In this document: positions 1 to 10,408 of the stretch, piece after piece
How the letters are laid out: every line of letters begins with the position of its first letter
Position numbering within the stretch: the first letter of the stretch is position 1
Source: Onchidella celtica
Lineage: Eukaryota; Mollusca; Gastropoda; Systellommatophora; Onchidiidae
Direction: 5' to 3'
Length of the DNA stretch: 64,000 nucleotides
Assembly: GCA_963931925.1 (NCBI GenBank)
Contig: OZ007582.1
Span: 27,577,014 to 27,641,013, forward strand
Translations under genes and position numbers: made by a program
The notes under the pieces: model-generated
Databases searched by the model: none
What the model was told of the DNA's origin: nothing
Seen by the model: the letters and a program-made list of their open reading frames with translations, nothing else

Positions 1-824
1 AGACAATCTCAATCTATATCATGCATATTGATGGTGTTGTGCTCTAACCTGTAACTGCAAAAATTGACTAACTCATTTTTTTAGCTAAAAAATAGTCACC
101 ACGCCTTTCCGGGGGTTCCCTATTCAAATGGAAAGTCTACACGCACTATAAATAGCAAAATTGAGCACGCAACTGGCTTTGAAGCCTTCAATAGTTACAA
201 TTCTAACCGTGTGTGTGGCTTTTCTAATCGTGTAACTGATTTCTGTGGTGGAATTTTGTAGTGCTCTAGTCATGCGTATCTCTAACTGCGTAAGTGCCAG
301 ACAATACTTTGTGTGATAACCGCGTAACAGGATTATCCAGCTTAAAGACCTGCATTTAAAAAAAAAATATTTATTACGACAGAAAGACACGTTTTGTTTG
401 ATTAATACGACCAAAAAGATATAGTCCTGTATAAAAAAACTCGCAAAAAGATGTTTTTTTTTCGTCTCCAGGAAAACAATCCCAAAACCAGTTACACAGT
501 TAGAGTACAACACCACTGATATAGTACTATGCTGCCGCACAAGGCAGAACGACATAACTGGCCTTTTTCTACTTTACTGTCTCTATGAACTTGTCTCACA
601 CATAATTCTTCTGTCAATGGCAGACGGACATAGCTCCTAGCAAAATACATGCAGTACATGTAGTTTCCAAAACAGAAATCAAGAACAGGGGCCAACAGCT
701 TTAGGCTGAGGCCCCCGAGACACAAAAGGAACTCAACACACAGTAAGGTTAAGCAAATGGACAATTGCAGTGGCGGTGGCAGGAAAACTGAAGTGCATGC
801 TCAAAATCAAAACTACTGATGTAT
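1..824. other. No gene recognised
   Basis: AT-rich sequence. The open frames up to 143 codons on minus have no recognisable motif or codon bias. Nothing else seen. Confidence 0.6.
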
Positions 825-1065
825 CCATCAACCCACCCACCTACCCGCTAATGAATCTTCCAACCGACCTACTAACCAAACTCACTTACCCACCTACCAA
901 TCTTCCAGCTTACCGACTTACCAATTAACCTTCTCAAATACCTACCAATGTTATTTCATACCTTCCCATCTCCTACCTACCAACTTACTAACCAAACTAC
1001 TAACCCAATTACCTACATATCTACCAACCTACTTACCTATATAGCCATCACCCTACCTATCCACC
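825..1065 (+). repeat. Degenerate CCTA/CCAA-rich repeats
   Basis: Short units such as cccacctaccaatcttcc and ctaccaacttactaacc recur without fixed period. Confidence 0.75.
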
Positions 1066-1300
1066 TAACAAACAACAACAAGAGCAACACAAAAATATAA
1101 TACAAAAATTGACTTGAAATAAATTCTAAGACGAAATTTAACCAGTCCACAAATAACAGAGATTCATTTGTTACAATTACAATCAGTAAATGATAAAAAA
1201 GAGTAACAGTTCATCAGCCCAAGATACAAGTGTCCTATATTCCTTTGGTCCTATGGTTGTCACTGTGCATGCTTGATTGAGGGTGAGAGAGAGGGGGAGT

Positions 1301-1500
<200 letters not shown>

Positions 1501-1559
1501 AGCGAGATTGTTTAAAGTCTGAGCTCCTCTAAACAGGACATAATGACTGTCATGACCAG

Positions 1560-2950
1560 ATTGTGACACCCACTTTATATACGGCCCCCAGCTTTTGTTT
1601 GCAGCCGCTGAGCGGTGGTAATATTTCGTGCTGGCGTGCGTGAGTATGTAGTGACTCGGCCACGTGCATTAGTCCGTGAAGTGTGAGATCCAGTGGTTGA
1701 ACGTGTGCACATGAATGTGTCAAAGTTAACTTGCCGGCTGACTGGAGACTACTTCTCCAGTGTCAAACGGATAAGTCTTACCGTGAGGACATTCAGAGGT
1801 TCCCTACTTGAGTGGTGGAAAGTTGGACAGATATATATGTTAGCCTGGTGTCATTGTTGATTGACAGCCATGATCCATGATTTCAACTAAGCTTTTTCCT
1901 TCTGTCCCTGGCTGTGCACGCCAGGGCTAATGGTACGTAACAACTCAACAGTATAACCGAGACGAGCGTGTCAACTTGAGCTCGAACTAAGAGAGGCTGA
2001 AAGAGTGGAGCCTCCTGATTTGAGATGGAATGTGTGAACCCAAGCTGTTCTGACGAGACTGGGTGTTGCCAGTCCATCAGAGATCTAGATTAGATCTACT
2101 ACATAAATTCTTTATGATATTATATTAGGAAATTGTGCTTGTTGTAACTATCATATATTACATTCCATAGATCTGGGAATCTAGATCTAGGTTTTGTGTT
2201 TAGTGAATAACCACTGCGCCTATGCAATCCTCCATTGCGGGCTAGGCCAGTGCATAATTGAATTACTTAATACTGTTGCATTATAGTAGATTAGGATAAG
2301 TTAGGATTACACTTGAAGAGCTTTGAAGTCATTTAGTTACAGTCAGACGACTACAGTCATTTGTATTACTATTTTATATCTTATGTATTGTCATGGTTAG
2401 TTAGTTAGGTAATAAACTCCACGGGTCTGCTCATCATATACACAGTTGTTATTTATTACAAAATTGATTTACGTGTCCTGACCTCTGTCTATTGCTTGGA
2501 GAGCATGAGTGCGAGTATACAACTAAAACCTCTTGAAGTACAACAAATGCAGTCGAACAAAAATTCAACCATGCATCCAGGTCGGTAGATAAGACCAGCA
2601 CCCCACATAACACCTGAGGGGAGAAATTTAGATAGCAGACCTCGACTTCAGGAGCGGACACCTTTAACGCCGTTCATGACATCTGGAGGGGTTAGCCACT
2701 TAATTAAACCCCCCGGATGATCATGACATCTGGATAGGGACCCCTAAGAACCTTTAGTTAATATCGAAATGTGATATTTAATTTACTAATGTATTATATA
2801 TTAATGTCATTCTTTTGTTTAAATTTCATACGTTGGCCCGCCGAACACGGGCGAGAGGAAAGAGCTACACGACACCATCTGTGTCTACCTAAGACCTTTG
2901 GAATCCGTTATCAACTATAATTTTTAGACAAACTTTAGACTGAACTTAAT
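1560..2950. other. No gene recognised
   Basis: Short palindromic gatctagat clusters around 2080-2190 and a catgacatctgga direct repeat at 2676 and 2721. No coding signal. Confidence 0.6.
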
Positions 2951-2952
2951 GG

Positions 2953-3070
2953 CTGTTGTTAGCTAGGGGACTGCAGTTTAATTACAATGCCGAACAGAGA
3001 AAATACTGACTTGGATTCCTTGCTCTGCTACAGTTAATAATGTAAAATACCATAAATCCTTTAACGCCAG
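2953..3070 (+). mobile_element. Family-A MITE, copy 1 (diverged)
   Basis: It shares the core gttgttag..gggactgcagt, ttaattacaatgccgaacag, agaaaatactgacttggatt and gctctgctacagttaataat with the other copies. The right terminal repeat is worn. Orientation is defined by the agagaaaatactgagt core. Confidence 0.7.
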
Positions 3071-3189
3071 CCTGGAATTAATAGGGTATATCAGATGTTA
3101 ACTGAAGTCCATTGATGACATGAAGTGAATTTTTGTGAAAAGTGGACACAGAACACTTGTAAATTGGGGTGACAAATTGACCGGTAGCA

Positions 3190-6100
3190 GGATTTCTCAT
3201 ACTCTATTTGCCAACACCACTGTCAGGCCAGAGTTTTCTGCTATTGTATGACAGTACACAATACAGCCTGCTACTGTCACCCCCACTGTCTTGTGGGTCA
3301 TCTCGGGAGAGAGGAAGACTAGGGGAAGGTAACCCTGAATACAAATACCACACTGCCTTGTGTGTTGCTATGATAGCAAAGGCTATGGGAGTAAACCCAG
3401 ACAGAAAATCAGGAGTGGAGACCCGAAGGTGGTTGTCAGGGAGAACTGCATCAAACTGGCTTCCAGCATCTCCTGCAGCCGGACTAGTTCCAAATGTATT
3501 GACCTGGTCTCTCCCTTGGGTTTAACTAGAATGGCAGAGAGAGGGGTGGTGCCTCTGGGCAAAGCACCATCTCTTAAAAATAGCCCAGGCAAGGCAGCAA
3601 AACGAGGAGGCGTTTGCTCGGGCTTGGCAAGCGTCTGTCTCTCCTCTATAAGCCCACCCATTTCCGATTTGGAGAGGACACTCCAGCCATCCGTTACGGA
3701 TGGGCACAACACGGGAGGTGGCAGTTACCGGTGATAAGCTCAATCCATTTGGCGTACGGATGAGCGCCAGGGGTCCCCTCTGTCGGTGGGAGCGGCTTTT
3801 CAGCTGCATTGATCAACTACCGCCCGCCGTAACCTGGGCAGCCCCCAGGCAGTTGGGTGTTGTTCCGCCACGTCAGCCTGCTTCATAAGGTGGTTGGAGC
3901 TAGACCAAAAGTCAAAAAGCTGACGTAAAGTGTGCACCTGGCAAAAACAGAAAAATACTAAAACTTGGTACCTGGAACGTCAGAACAATGCGCCCAGGCT
4001 TGCAACAGCAAGATCTCACTAATATTGACTCCATCAGGAAATCCCAAATTATTGATCGAGAACTTCAGCTACTAAACATCGACATCGCTGCCCTTCAAGA
4101 AACTCGACTTCCCGACTCCGGGTCAGTCAAAGAAGAAAACTACACCTTCTTCTGGCAGGGCCTTAGCAGCGAACAGCCGAGAATCCACGGCGTGGGCTTC
4201 GCCGTAAAAAACTCCCTTATCAATTCGATCGCAACTCCAATTGGAGTGTCAGAACGCATCATGACACTCAGACTGAACACTCGGTCTGGTTTTACCAACA
4301 TTATCTGTGTCTATGCCCCAACACTTACCTCCTCTGACGAAACCAAAGACATTTTCTACGAGGCATTGCAGAGGACTCTCCACAACATCCCTCTCACCGA
4401 AGGCCTGCTAATTCTGGGTGACTTTAACGCTCGAGTGGGAGCAGATCACTCCGCATGGCCAAAGTGCATTGGGCACTTCGGCATTGGCAACATCAACGAA
4501 AACGGGCAGCGCCTTCTGGAGCTATGCTCCGTAAACTCATTATGTGTTACAAACACGTACTTTGACCTTAAGAGATGCCAAAGAACATCATGGCGCCATC
4601 CCAGGTCTGGCCATTGGCATCAATTAGATCTTATTCTCTCAAGGAGGAAGAGTTTGGGCTGTATAAAAATAACTCGTTCCCTCCACAGTGCTGACTGTGA
4701 CACCGACCATGCACTGGTAGTCAGCAAAATCAAAATTTCGGCCAAGAAAATATACAGATCAAAAGCCCCTTCAATCCCTAAGATCAATGTAACAGCAATC
4801 AGAGATGAATCAAATAGAAAGTCATTTGAAAAGTTATTTGCTGAAAGCATGGATAATGTCACCCAATGTGACTCGGTAGATGAAACTTGGAACACTCTCA
4901 GTTCAAAAATTCATGACTGTGCCATCAAGTCTTTTGGACAGCATAAAGTTTCAAACAACGACTGGGTAGCCCAGAACAGCGAAATTCTCCTACCTCTCAT
5001 TGAGCAAAAGAAATCTGCTTTCAATGAGTATAACAAAAATTGCAATCAGAGTACAAAAACTTGTTTGAAAAATGCAAAAGCTAAACTTCAGCTGGAGGTA
5101 AGACGTTGCGCCAACAAATACTGGACAGACTTGTGTAACAGCATACAAGAGGCAAATGAAAAGGGAGATATGAAAACCGCCTTTAGTCAGATGAAAGTAG
5201 CTCTTGGGCCAATCATCACCAAGAGCGCCCCACTTAAGTCTGTAAATGGTGAACCCATCACAGATAAAAATGAACAACTGAATAGGTGGGTAGAGCATTA
5301 CTCTCTGTTGTATTCAACTGAGAAAAATATTCCACCAGATTTTAAGGAACACCTCCAAAAACTGCCAATAATGGCCGAACTTGACGCTGAACCTTCCTTA
5401 GTCGAGCTTTCCAATGCAATCGACCACCTGTCTGCTGGAAAAGCCACAGGAAGTGACAACATTCCTGCAGAGGTATTAAAAGACCTAAAAGGCCCACTAT
5501 TACCACACCTGTATAATCTGTTACTGCAGTGTTGGAAAGAAGGCGTGATACCACATGATATGAGAGACGCCAAAATTGTCACACTTTACAAGAACAAAGG
5601 AGACAAAGGCGACTGCAACAACTATCGAGGCATATCCCTCCTCAGCATTACTGGAAAGGCTTTTGCTCGCGTCATCCTCTGCCGCCTTCAACAACTGGCG
5701 GAAAAAGTCTTACCAGAAACACAATGTGGCTTTCGAAGCAAACGATCAACTATTGACATGATATTTGCACTTCGGCAAATCCAAGAAAAATGTAAAGAAC
5801 AAAACAGGCCGCTTATAACATGCTTTGTGGACCTAACAAAGGCTTTCGACACCGTAAGCCGATCTGGCCTGTATGCAGTCCTTAAATCCATAGGCTGTCC
5901 ACCAACATTGCTAAAACTTATTGCATCCTTCCACACTGACATGAGGGCATGTGTCAACTTTGAGGGCTGCACATCCAATTCATTTGCTGTAAACAGCGGT
6001 GTGAAGCAGGGATGTGTTCTTGCTCCTACCTTATTTGGTATATATTTTGCAGCCCTACTCAAGAATGCCTTTGGTCAATGTTCAGGTGGAGTACTTATTA

Positions 6101-7170
6101 ACACCAGAGTGGACGGCTCCATTTTTAATGTTGCCAGACTAAAAGCAAAATCTCGTACAGAGCATATTATGTTACAAGAGCTCCTCTTCGCAGATGATGC
6201 TGCAATCGTGGCCCACGATGAAACCACGCTCCAGGCTCTCATCAATAGCCTTGCCAAAGCCTGTGACAAATTCATGCTAAAGATCAGTGTCTCAAAAACT
6301 GTAGTTTTGACACAAGGCTTGAGAAACCCCAACCCAATCATGCTGAATGGCTCTCCTCTGGAGCAAGTGGGAAAATTCTGCTACCTAGGCTCAACCATCA
6401 GTGGTAGCACAGACATAACAACTGAAATAAATGCCAGAATAGGAAAGGCGGCCACAGCTTTTGGCAAACTCTCAAAAAGGGTGTGGAACAATAGCAAGCT
6501 GACCATCAAAACAAAGGTACTCGTGTACCAAGCTTGCGTCCTAAGCACCCTGCTGTATGGCTCAGAGACATGGACCACCTACTCCAAACATGAAAGATCC
6601 CTCAACTCCTTCCACCTGCGCTGCCTACGCAAAATTCTCAAGATCAAGTGGCAAGACAGGATCTCAAATATCGAAGTTCTGAGCCGAGCCAACATTCCAT
6701 CAACTCAGGCTCTCCTAGGCAAAAAAAGACTGCGGTGGCTCGGACATCTCCACCGTATGGAAAATGATCGCATCCCCAGACAAATTCTCTACGGGGAACT
6801 TGCTACTGGCAACCGACCCAGAGGTAGGCCACATCTGCGATTCAAAGACACTTGCAAGGTCACGATGAAAGCATTCAACATCGACCCCAATGAATGGGAG
6901 AACCTTGCAAATGATCGAAGCAGATGGAGACAAAAATTGCGCAGTGGCACGCTCGCAATAGACTTCAAGGCAAAAGAAACATACCTGACAAAACGACAGA
7001 GGCGGAATGAAAACACTCGCCAAAGTGAACCCAAAAGACTGACCTGCAATCACTGCCATCGCACTCTCGGGTCAAACATTGGTAGAATAAGCCACGAGAG
7101 AAGCTGTCAGTCAAAGTGAAAGTGAATATTCTAGCTGCTAAGACCGTCTGTAAAGACGCTAAAGGCCATA
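3190..7170 (+). mobile_element. Non-LTR retrotransposon (LINE), ORF intact, possibly full length
   Basis: A ~0.7-kb GC-richer leader (about 3190-3903) precedes one long ORF (3904-7119). A short 3' part follows, with a perfect (TA)n run and a small hairpin (agaccgtct/aagacgct region, 7140-7160). The ORF has endonuclease and reverse transcriptase domains with no stop or frameshift, so the copy looks young. I cannot fix the ends: no clear poly(A) or target-site duplication is visible. A relative of the same clade is the 3' fragment at 53593-54060. Confidence 0.8.
3904..7119 (+). CDS. LINE ORF2: AP-like endonuclease + reverse transcriptase + C-terminal zinc finger
   Basis: The open frame runs from 3904 (TAG at 3901) to TGA at 7117-7119. 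The first ATG is 3988, but the conserved endonuclease start TWNVRTM ends exactly with that Met, so the native start is upstream and probably not AUG, or arises by read-through. Numbered from Met 3988 (1043 residues), the endonuclease residues are E38 (QETR), D145/N147 (LGDFNARVG), D214 (HQLDLIL) and D240-H241. The RT carries GKATGSDNIPAEVLKDL, YRGISLLS, DLTKAFDTV, SGVKQGC and the catalytic FADD at 734-737, then FCYLGSTIS. The C-terminal part (RLRWLGHLHRM...RGRPHLRFKD) leads to a finger C1020-x2-C1023-x12-H1036-x3-C1040. The element copies itself by target-primed reverse transcription. The clade (RTE/CR1-like group often annotated as craniofacial development protein 2-like) is not resolved. Confidence 0.9.
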   Translation, partial: TKSQKADVKCAPGKNRKILKLGTWNVRTMRPGLQQQDLTNIDSIRKSQIIDRELQLLNIDIAALQETRLPDSGSVKEENYTFFWQGLSSEQPRIHGVGFAVKNSLINSIATPIGVSERIMTLRLNTRSGFTNIICVYAPTLTSSDETKDIFYEALQRTLHNIPLTEGLLILGDFNARVGADHSAWPKCIGHFGIGNINENGQRLLELCSVNSLCVTNTYFDLKRCQRTSWRHPRSGHWHQLDLILSRRKSLGCIKITRSLHSADCDTDHALVVSKIKISAKKIYRSKAPSIPKINVTAIRDESNRKSFEKLFAESMDNVTQCDSVDETWNTLSSKIHDCAIKSFGQHKVSNNDWVAQNSEILLPLIEQKKSAFNEYNKNCNQSTKTCLKNAKAKLQLEVRRCANKYWTDLCNSIQEANEKGDMKTAFSQMKVALGPIITKSAPLKSVNGEPITDKNEQLNRWVEHYSLLYSTEKNIPPDFKEHLQKLPIMAELDAEPSLVELSNAIDHLSAGKATGSDNIPAEVLKDLKGPLLPHLYNLLLQCWKEGVIPHDMRDAKIVTLYKNKGDKGDCNNYRGISLLSITGKAFARVILCRLQQLAEKVLPETQCGFRSKRSTIDMIFALRQIQEKCKEQNRPLITCFVDLTKAFDTVSRSGLYAVLKSIGCPPTLLKLIASFHTDMRACVNFEGCTSNSFAVNSGVKQGCVLAPTLFGIYFAALLKNAFGQCSGGVLINTRVDGSIFNVARLKAKSRTEHIMLQELLFADDAAIVAHDETTLQALINSLAKACDKFMLKISVSKTVVLTQGLRNPNPIMLNGSPLEQVGKFCYLGSTISGSTDITTEINARIGKAATAFGKLSKRVWNNSKLTIKTKVLVYQACVLSTLLYGSETWTTYSKHERSLNSFHLRCLRKILKIKWQDRISNIEVLSRANIPSTQALLGKKRLRWLGHLHRMENDRIPRQILYGELATGNRPRGRPHLRFKDTCKVTMKAFNIDPNEWENLANDRSRWRQKLRSGTLAIDFKAKETYLTKRQRRNENTRQSEPKRLTCNHCHRTLGSNIGRISHERSCQSK

Positions 7171-8193
7171 TATATATATTTGCCTGCTAGTTGTTGGAAA
7201 AACTTTTCTCGGGGTCTGAAATTACTCTTTTTGTAAAACGGAGTACCTATATTCATAACTTCAATGGTATTGCCCACAAAATGGGCTGACTCTGAAATTT
7301 TCATAAACCGCAATTTTTACTTATAATGCAGACGATGCCCAGCTATATCATATCTATAAATATCATAAAGATTCAGCTAATAGAAATAAAGGAAATAATG
7401 CTTCAAATAAAATGGCCAACTATATTGGTCCTTTTGTTTCACAATACAAAAGGGCTAAGACATCCTCCGTCTGAGTCAGTCATCATCAAACTCCTCGTAA
7501 CACAAAGAGGCCAACTCCAGAAATGCTTAACAATGACGTTATTTTTGACAAAAGCGTAAATTTTTTTGCACTCCATGTTTTTCTTGATGCTTTTCTTACA
7601 ATATGCTAAAGCTGGAGTTGACATGGTCATAAACAGTTGAAATCAAACTGTTTTTAGCCTCTCCTGTAAAATTTACTTCTTCTGACGTGGCCCATCTGTG
7701 GCCGACACCATTGACTTGGCAGTGACATTGCAGCAGGTGCAAGAATGAAAATGAACACAATCACCCCTTTCCCAGGATCTAACAAATCAAAGCAATGATG
7801 ATAGACATTTTGAATGAAAACAGGAAAAAAAACAACAAAAAACAACATCATTTCAAACAAAAGGAACGGATTGGAATCGAAAAAAAACAAAACAAAAACA
7901 AAATAACAAAGCAAACAAACAAAAAACTATTTTAAAGCCCAGCATAACAGTGCTGATTTGACTTTAGCCATAGTTTCTAGAACACTGACATAAAAGTTGT
8001 AAAAATTCTGTTGGAGCAGTATGGAACAGTTGGCAGGTCTGAAAATAGCATATACATATACCATTACTTCCTTGCTGACATTATCAAATTTTGCCATGGT
8101 TATGAGATGGCAGCAGAATAAAACTGACTCAGTCTCAGCTGTTACAAAATTCACCAGCACTAGTCCCTCATTTCTAGGCAGGGAAAATGCATC
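7171..8193. other. No gene recognised
   Basis: AT-rich, A-run rich (7820-7920). Minus-strand frames of 77-86 codons are Phe/Val-rich shadows of A-runs. Confidence 0.6.
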
Positions 8194-8483
8194 AAACTGA
8201 AAGGCTTGTCAAATACAGTCAGTCCTCCGTGCTCAGGGCTTATTGGTCAACACATTTCCACCATGATTGTGATCAGTAAGATTAATAATAATGGTGACAA
8301 TGACAACAATGATTACATCCAGCTCAGTCTCCATTGGATCAGCTCATTGTGTTCATTTAAGTTTTAAGCAATCTTCAAAAAACAATTGTTATGGATATAA
8401 AGCACAGTCATCCGTTTTTGCTCCCTATGACAAGTCAGACAAGCCCTGAGCACGAGGGACTGTACTTGACACGCTTTCAGTTT
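8194..8483. mobile_element. Foldback element F1
   Basis: Inverted arms of about 48 bp: left aaactgaaaggcttgtcaaa, then tacagtcagtcctccgtgct and cagggctta; the reverse complement of the right is aaactgaaagcgtgtcaagt, then acagtccctcgtgctcaggg and cttgt. The spacer is ~190 bp, AT-rich, with no ORF. Confidence 0.8.
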
Positions 8484-9827
8484 AACAAATCTTAATTCTT
8501 CGGTGGGCACAGTCAATACTCTGTAATTTTCAGAATTTAAAAATTAAGAGACAAGAAAACTAGATCAGACCCACTGACTTTATGCAATGTGCTCTTAAAA
8601 TAACTACAGTGAAATTCGTGCGATTAAATGGTTTGCTGGACATTCTTTTTGGAAAGTTCTTTTTAATTTTCTCATTGGATAAACAGAAATACATGCATAA
8701 CCAATTATTTCATGAAATGTAACCTACAGAAACCTCTTTTTGTCAAACGGTGGCAGCACTTTTCCACCCATATTGATTCACAACAATCACATTGAAAAGT
8801 GACTATAAATTTAACCGGTATTTAAAGCGTTTTGTCTGTAATCATGTTCTAAATGCAGTAATGCAGAACCTCTTTTTCAAAACATGATTTCACTTCCATG
8901 ACGCTTGTGGATTAATACTATAATTATAATCTTAATATATGTTATCACATATTATTATTTCAAACCATATACATCGGTTTTGGTAAAAAAGTTATATGTA
9001 TTATTTATATATTCAGTTGCCACGATGTAGTTACATATAAATAGCAATTCCACTCTGACAATGAAATGTTCGTGATATTTTCGGTTAAGTATGCCAAAAT
9101 GTGCCAAAAGGAAGAAAATTCATTTCCGATCCTGTGGCATTGCAAATTTCAAGTTTTGCAATAAAGAAAAAAATAAAGAAAAAACCCCGGAACATTTTGT
9201 ATCTTTTTTTCAAAATGCTGACAAATATTGGACATTTACATTACATTCGCTGCACAAATCCATACCACATAAGTATATCTAAGCTTTATAATTCATCAAC
9301 ATACACAAACAGTGTAAGTCAGTCAAACCTAAAATATCAATGCATATATATATTTCTTCAGCCATGTGTGCAGTTCTTAGGCCAGCTAGATTTTTCTTCA
9401 GTCACTTTCAACACATCCGCAACAACACTCACACATTCTGAATAACACAATTTCTAAACGTCCCAACCCTTGAAACATGAAATTATCACAAAATCAAAGT
9501 CAATTATAAAAGCAATACCCAAACAGAGACAGAGCAATGAAAGCAAAACAAAACTATTCCAGACAGAAAAACCAAATCCACCTACCCTAAATTAATTTGT
9601 TAGTGAAAATAACTGTTCTGCTTAATTAACATCTGAAACCGACACCACTGACTATATGCCAGTAAAAAGCACTTTCATCATTTTTCCTACAAACTCTTAC
9701 TGCAATCAGCTTTCTGTACTGGGATCAATCGTGCTCACATTTTCACAGACACTATAACCTCAAGTTCAATCAAAAGAGTAAAGATAAATCTGTTCCTTGT
9801 GGCAATAATTTATATGGTCTCCTGGGT
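8484..9827. other. No gene recognised; lies beyond the SLC35B1 3' end
   Basis: AT-rich. It may include distal 3' UTR of SLC35B1, but no clear AATAAA on minus supports that. Confidence 0.5.
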
Positions 9828-10146
9828 CAGGGGTTGGCAACCAGCAGCTCGTTAGCCAAACTGTTTCATGACGAAGTAATATACTTTTGATAACCACAAA
9901 AGGGTAAATGTCTCAAATTTGACCTATTCACCCCTTCAACATGATACCAATGACACATGAATTTTAGCTTTCATCTGCGACTCATTCCTTTTCTTAACTG
10001 CCGCTAAAAAAGTATCTTTAAATGACAAAAAATGCTACCAGTGTGTAGACAGACTTTCATCTGTGTTGCGGCTCACTCTTAAAGCTGAATTCTACTGAAA
10101 ATCTCAATTATGGCTCTTCTTCCCCAAAAAAGGTTGCCGACCTCTG
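9828..10146. mobile_element. hAT-type MITE next to the 3' end of SLC35B1
   Basis: 319 bp. Terminal inverted repeats are caggggttggcaacc (left) and cagaggtcggcaacc (reverse complement of the right end), a common hAT terminus. Flanks are tcctgggt (9820-9827) and tcctaggt (10147-10154), an 8-bp target duplication with one mismatch. No coding capacity. It begins about 58 nt downstream of the SLC35B1 stop codon. Confidence 0.85.
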
Positions 10147-10204
10147 TCCTAGGTTGACAAATGTGTTCTGTACAACAATCCATTATTTAATATTTACTGT
10201 ATCA

Positions 10205-10408
10205 TCAACTGGCCTTCTTTCTCTCTTTGCCGTATATGGAATCCAAACCCAGGCCCACAAAAACAAGTGATGTGCCGACCCATTGGCGACCAGACATGGG
10301 GTTTTGGAATATCAGGACGGAAGCTAAAATGGTGAAAAACTTGCGAGTGGTTGTGATGATTGAGCATGTCAGAGGACCAAAACTTGTCACTGTGATGAAA
10401 ATGAACAT
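10205..10408 (-). CDS. SLC35B1: SLC35B1 exon 7 (stop codon)
   Basis: 204 nt including TGA at 10207-10205. The acceptor is CTCCCCAG|ATG. It encodes [20 protein letters not shown], then [11 protein letters not shown], the QWVG.SLVF.GLGLD segment and the terminus [12 protein letters not shown] fits the C-terminal KKxx rule for COPI-dependent ER retrieval. An ATTAAA sequence lies only 14 nt past the stop (10191-10186). I see no better polyadenylation signal nearby, so the end of the mRNA is open. Confidence 0.95.
   Translation of the reverse strand: MFIFITVTSFGPLTCSIITTTRKFFTILASVLIFQNPMSGRQWVGTSLVFVGLGLDSIYGKERKKAS

Noticed and set aside
7654-8160. Two minus-strand frames of 77-86 codons
   Set aside because: Phe/Val-rich translation of A-rich non-coding DNA; no family resemblance.
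9091-9445. Overlapping plus-strand frames of 63 and 114 codons
   Set aside because: Lys/Phe-rich AT composition, no domain, no splice context.
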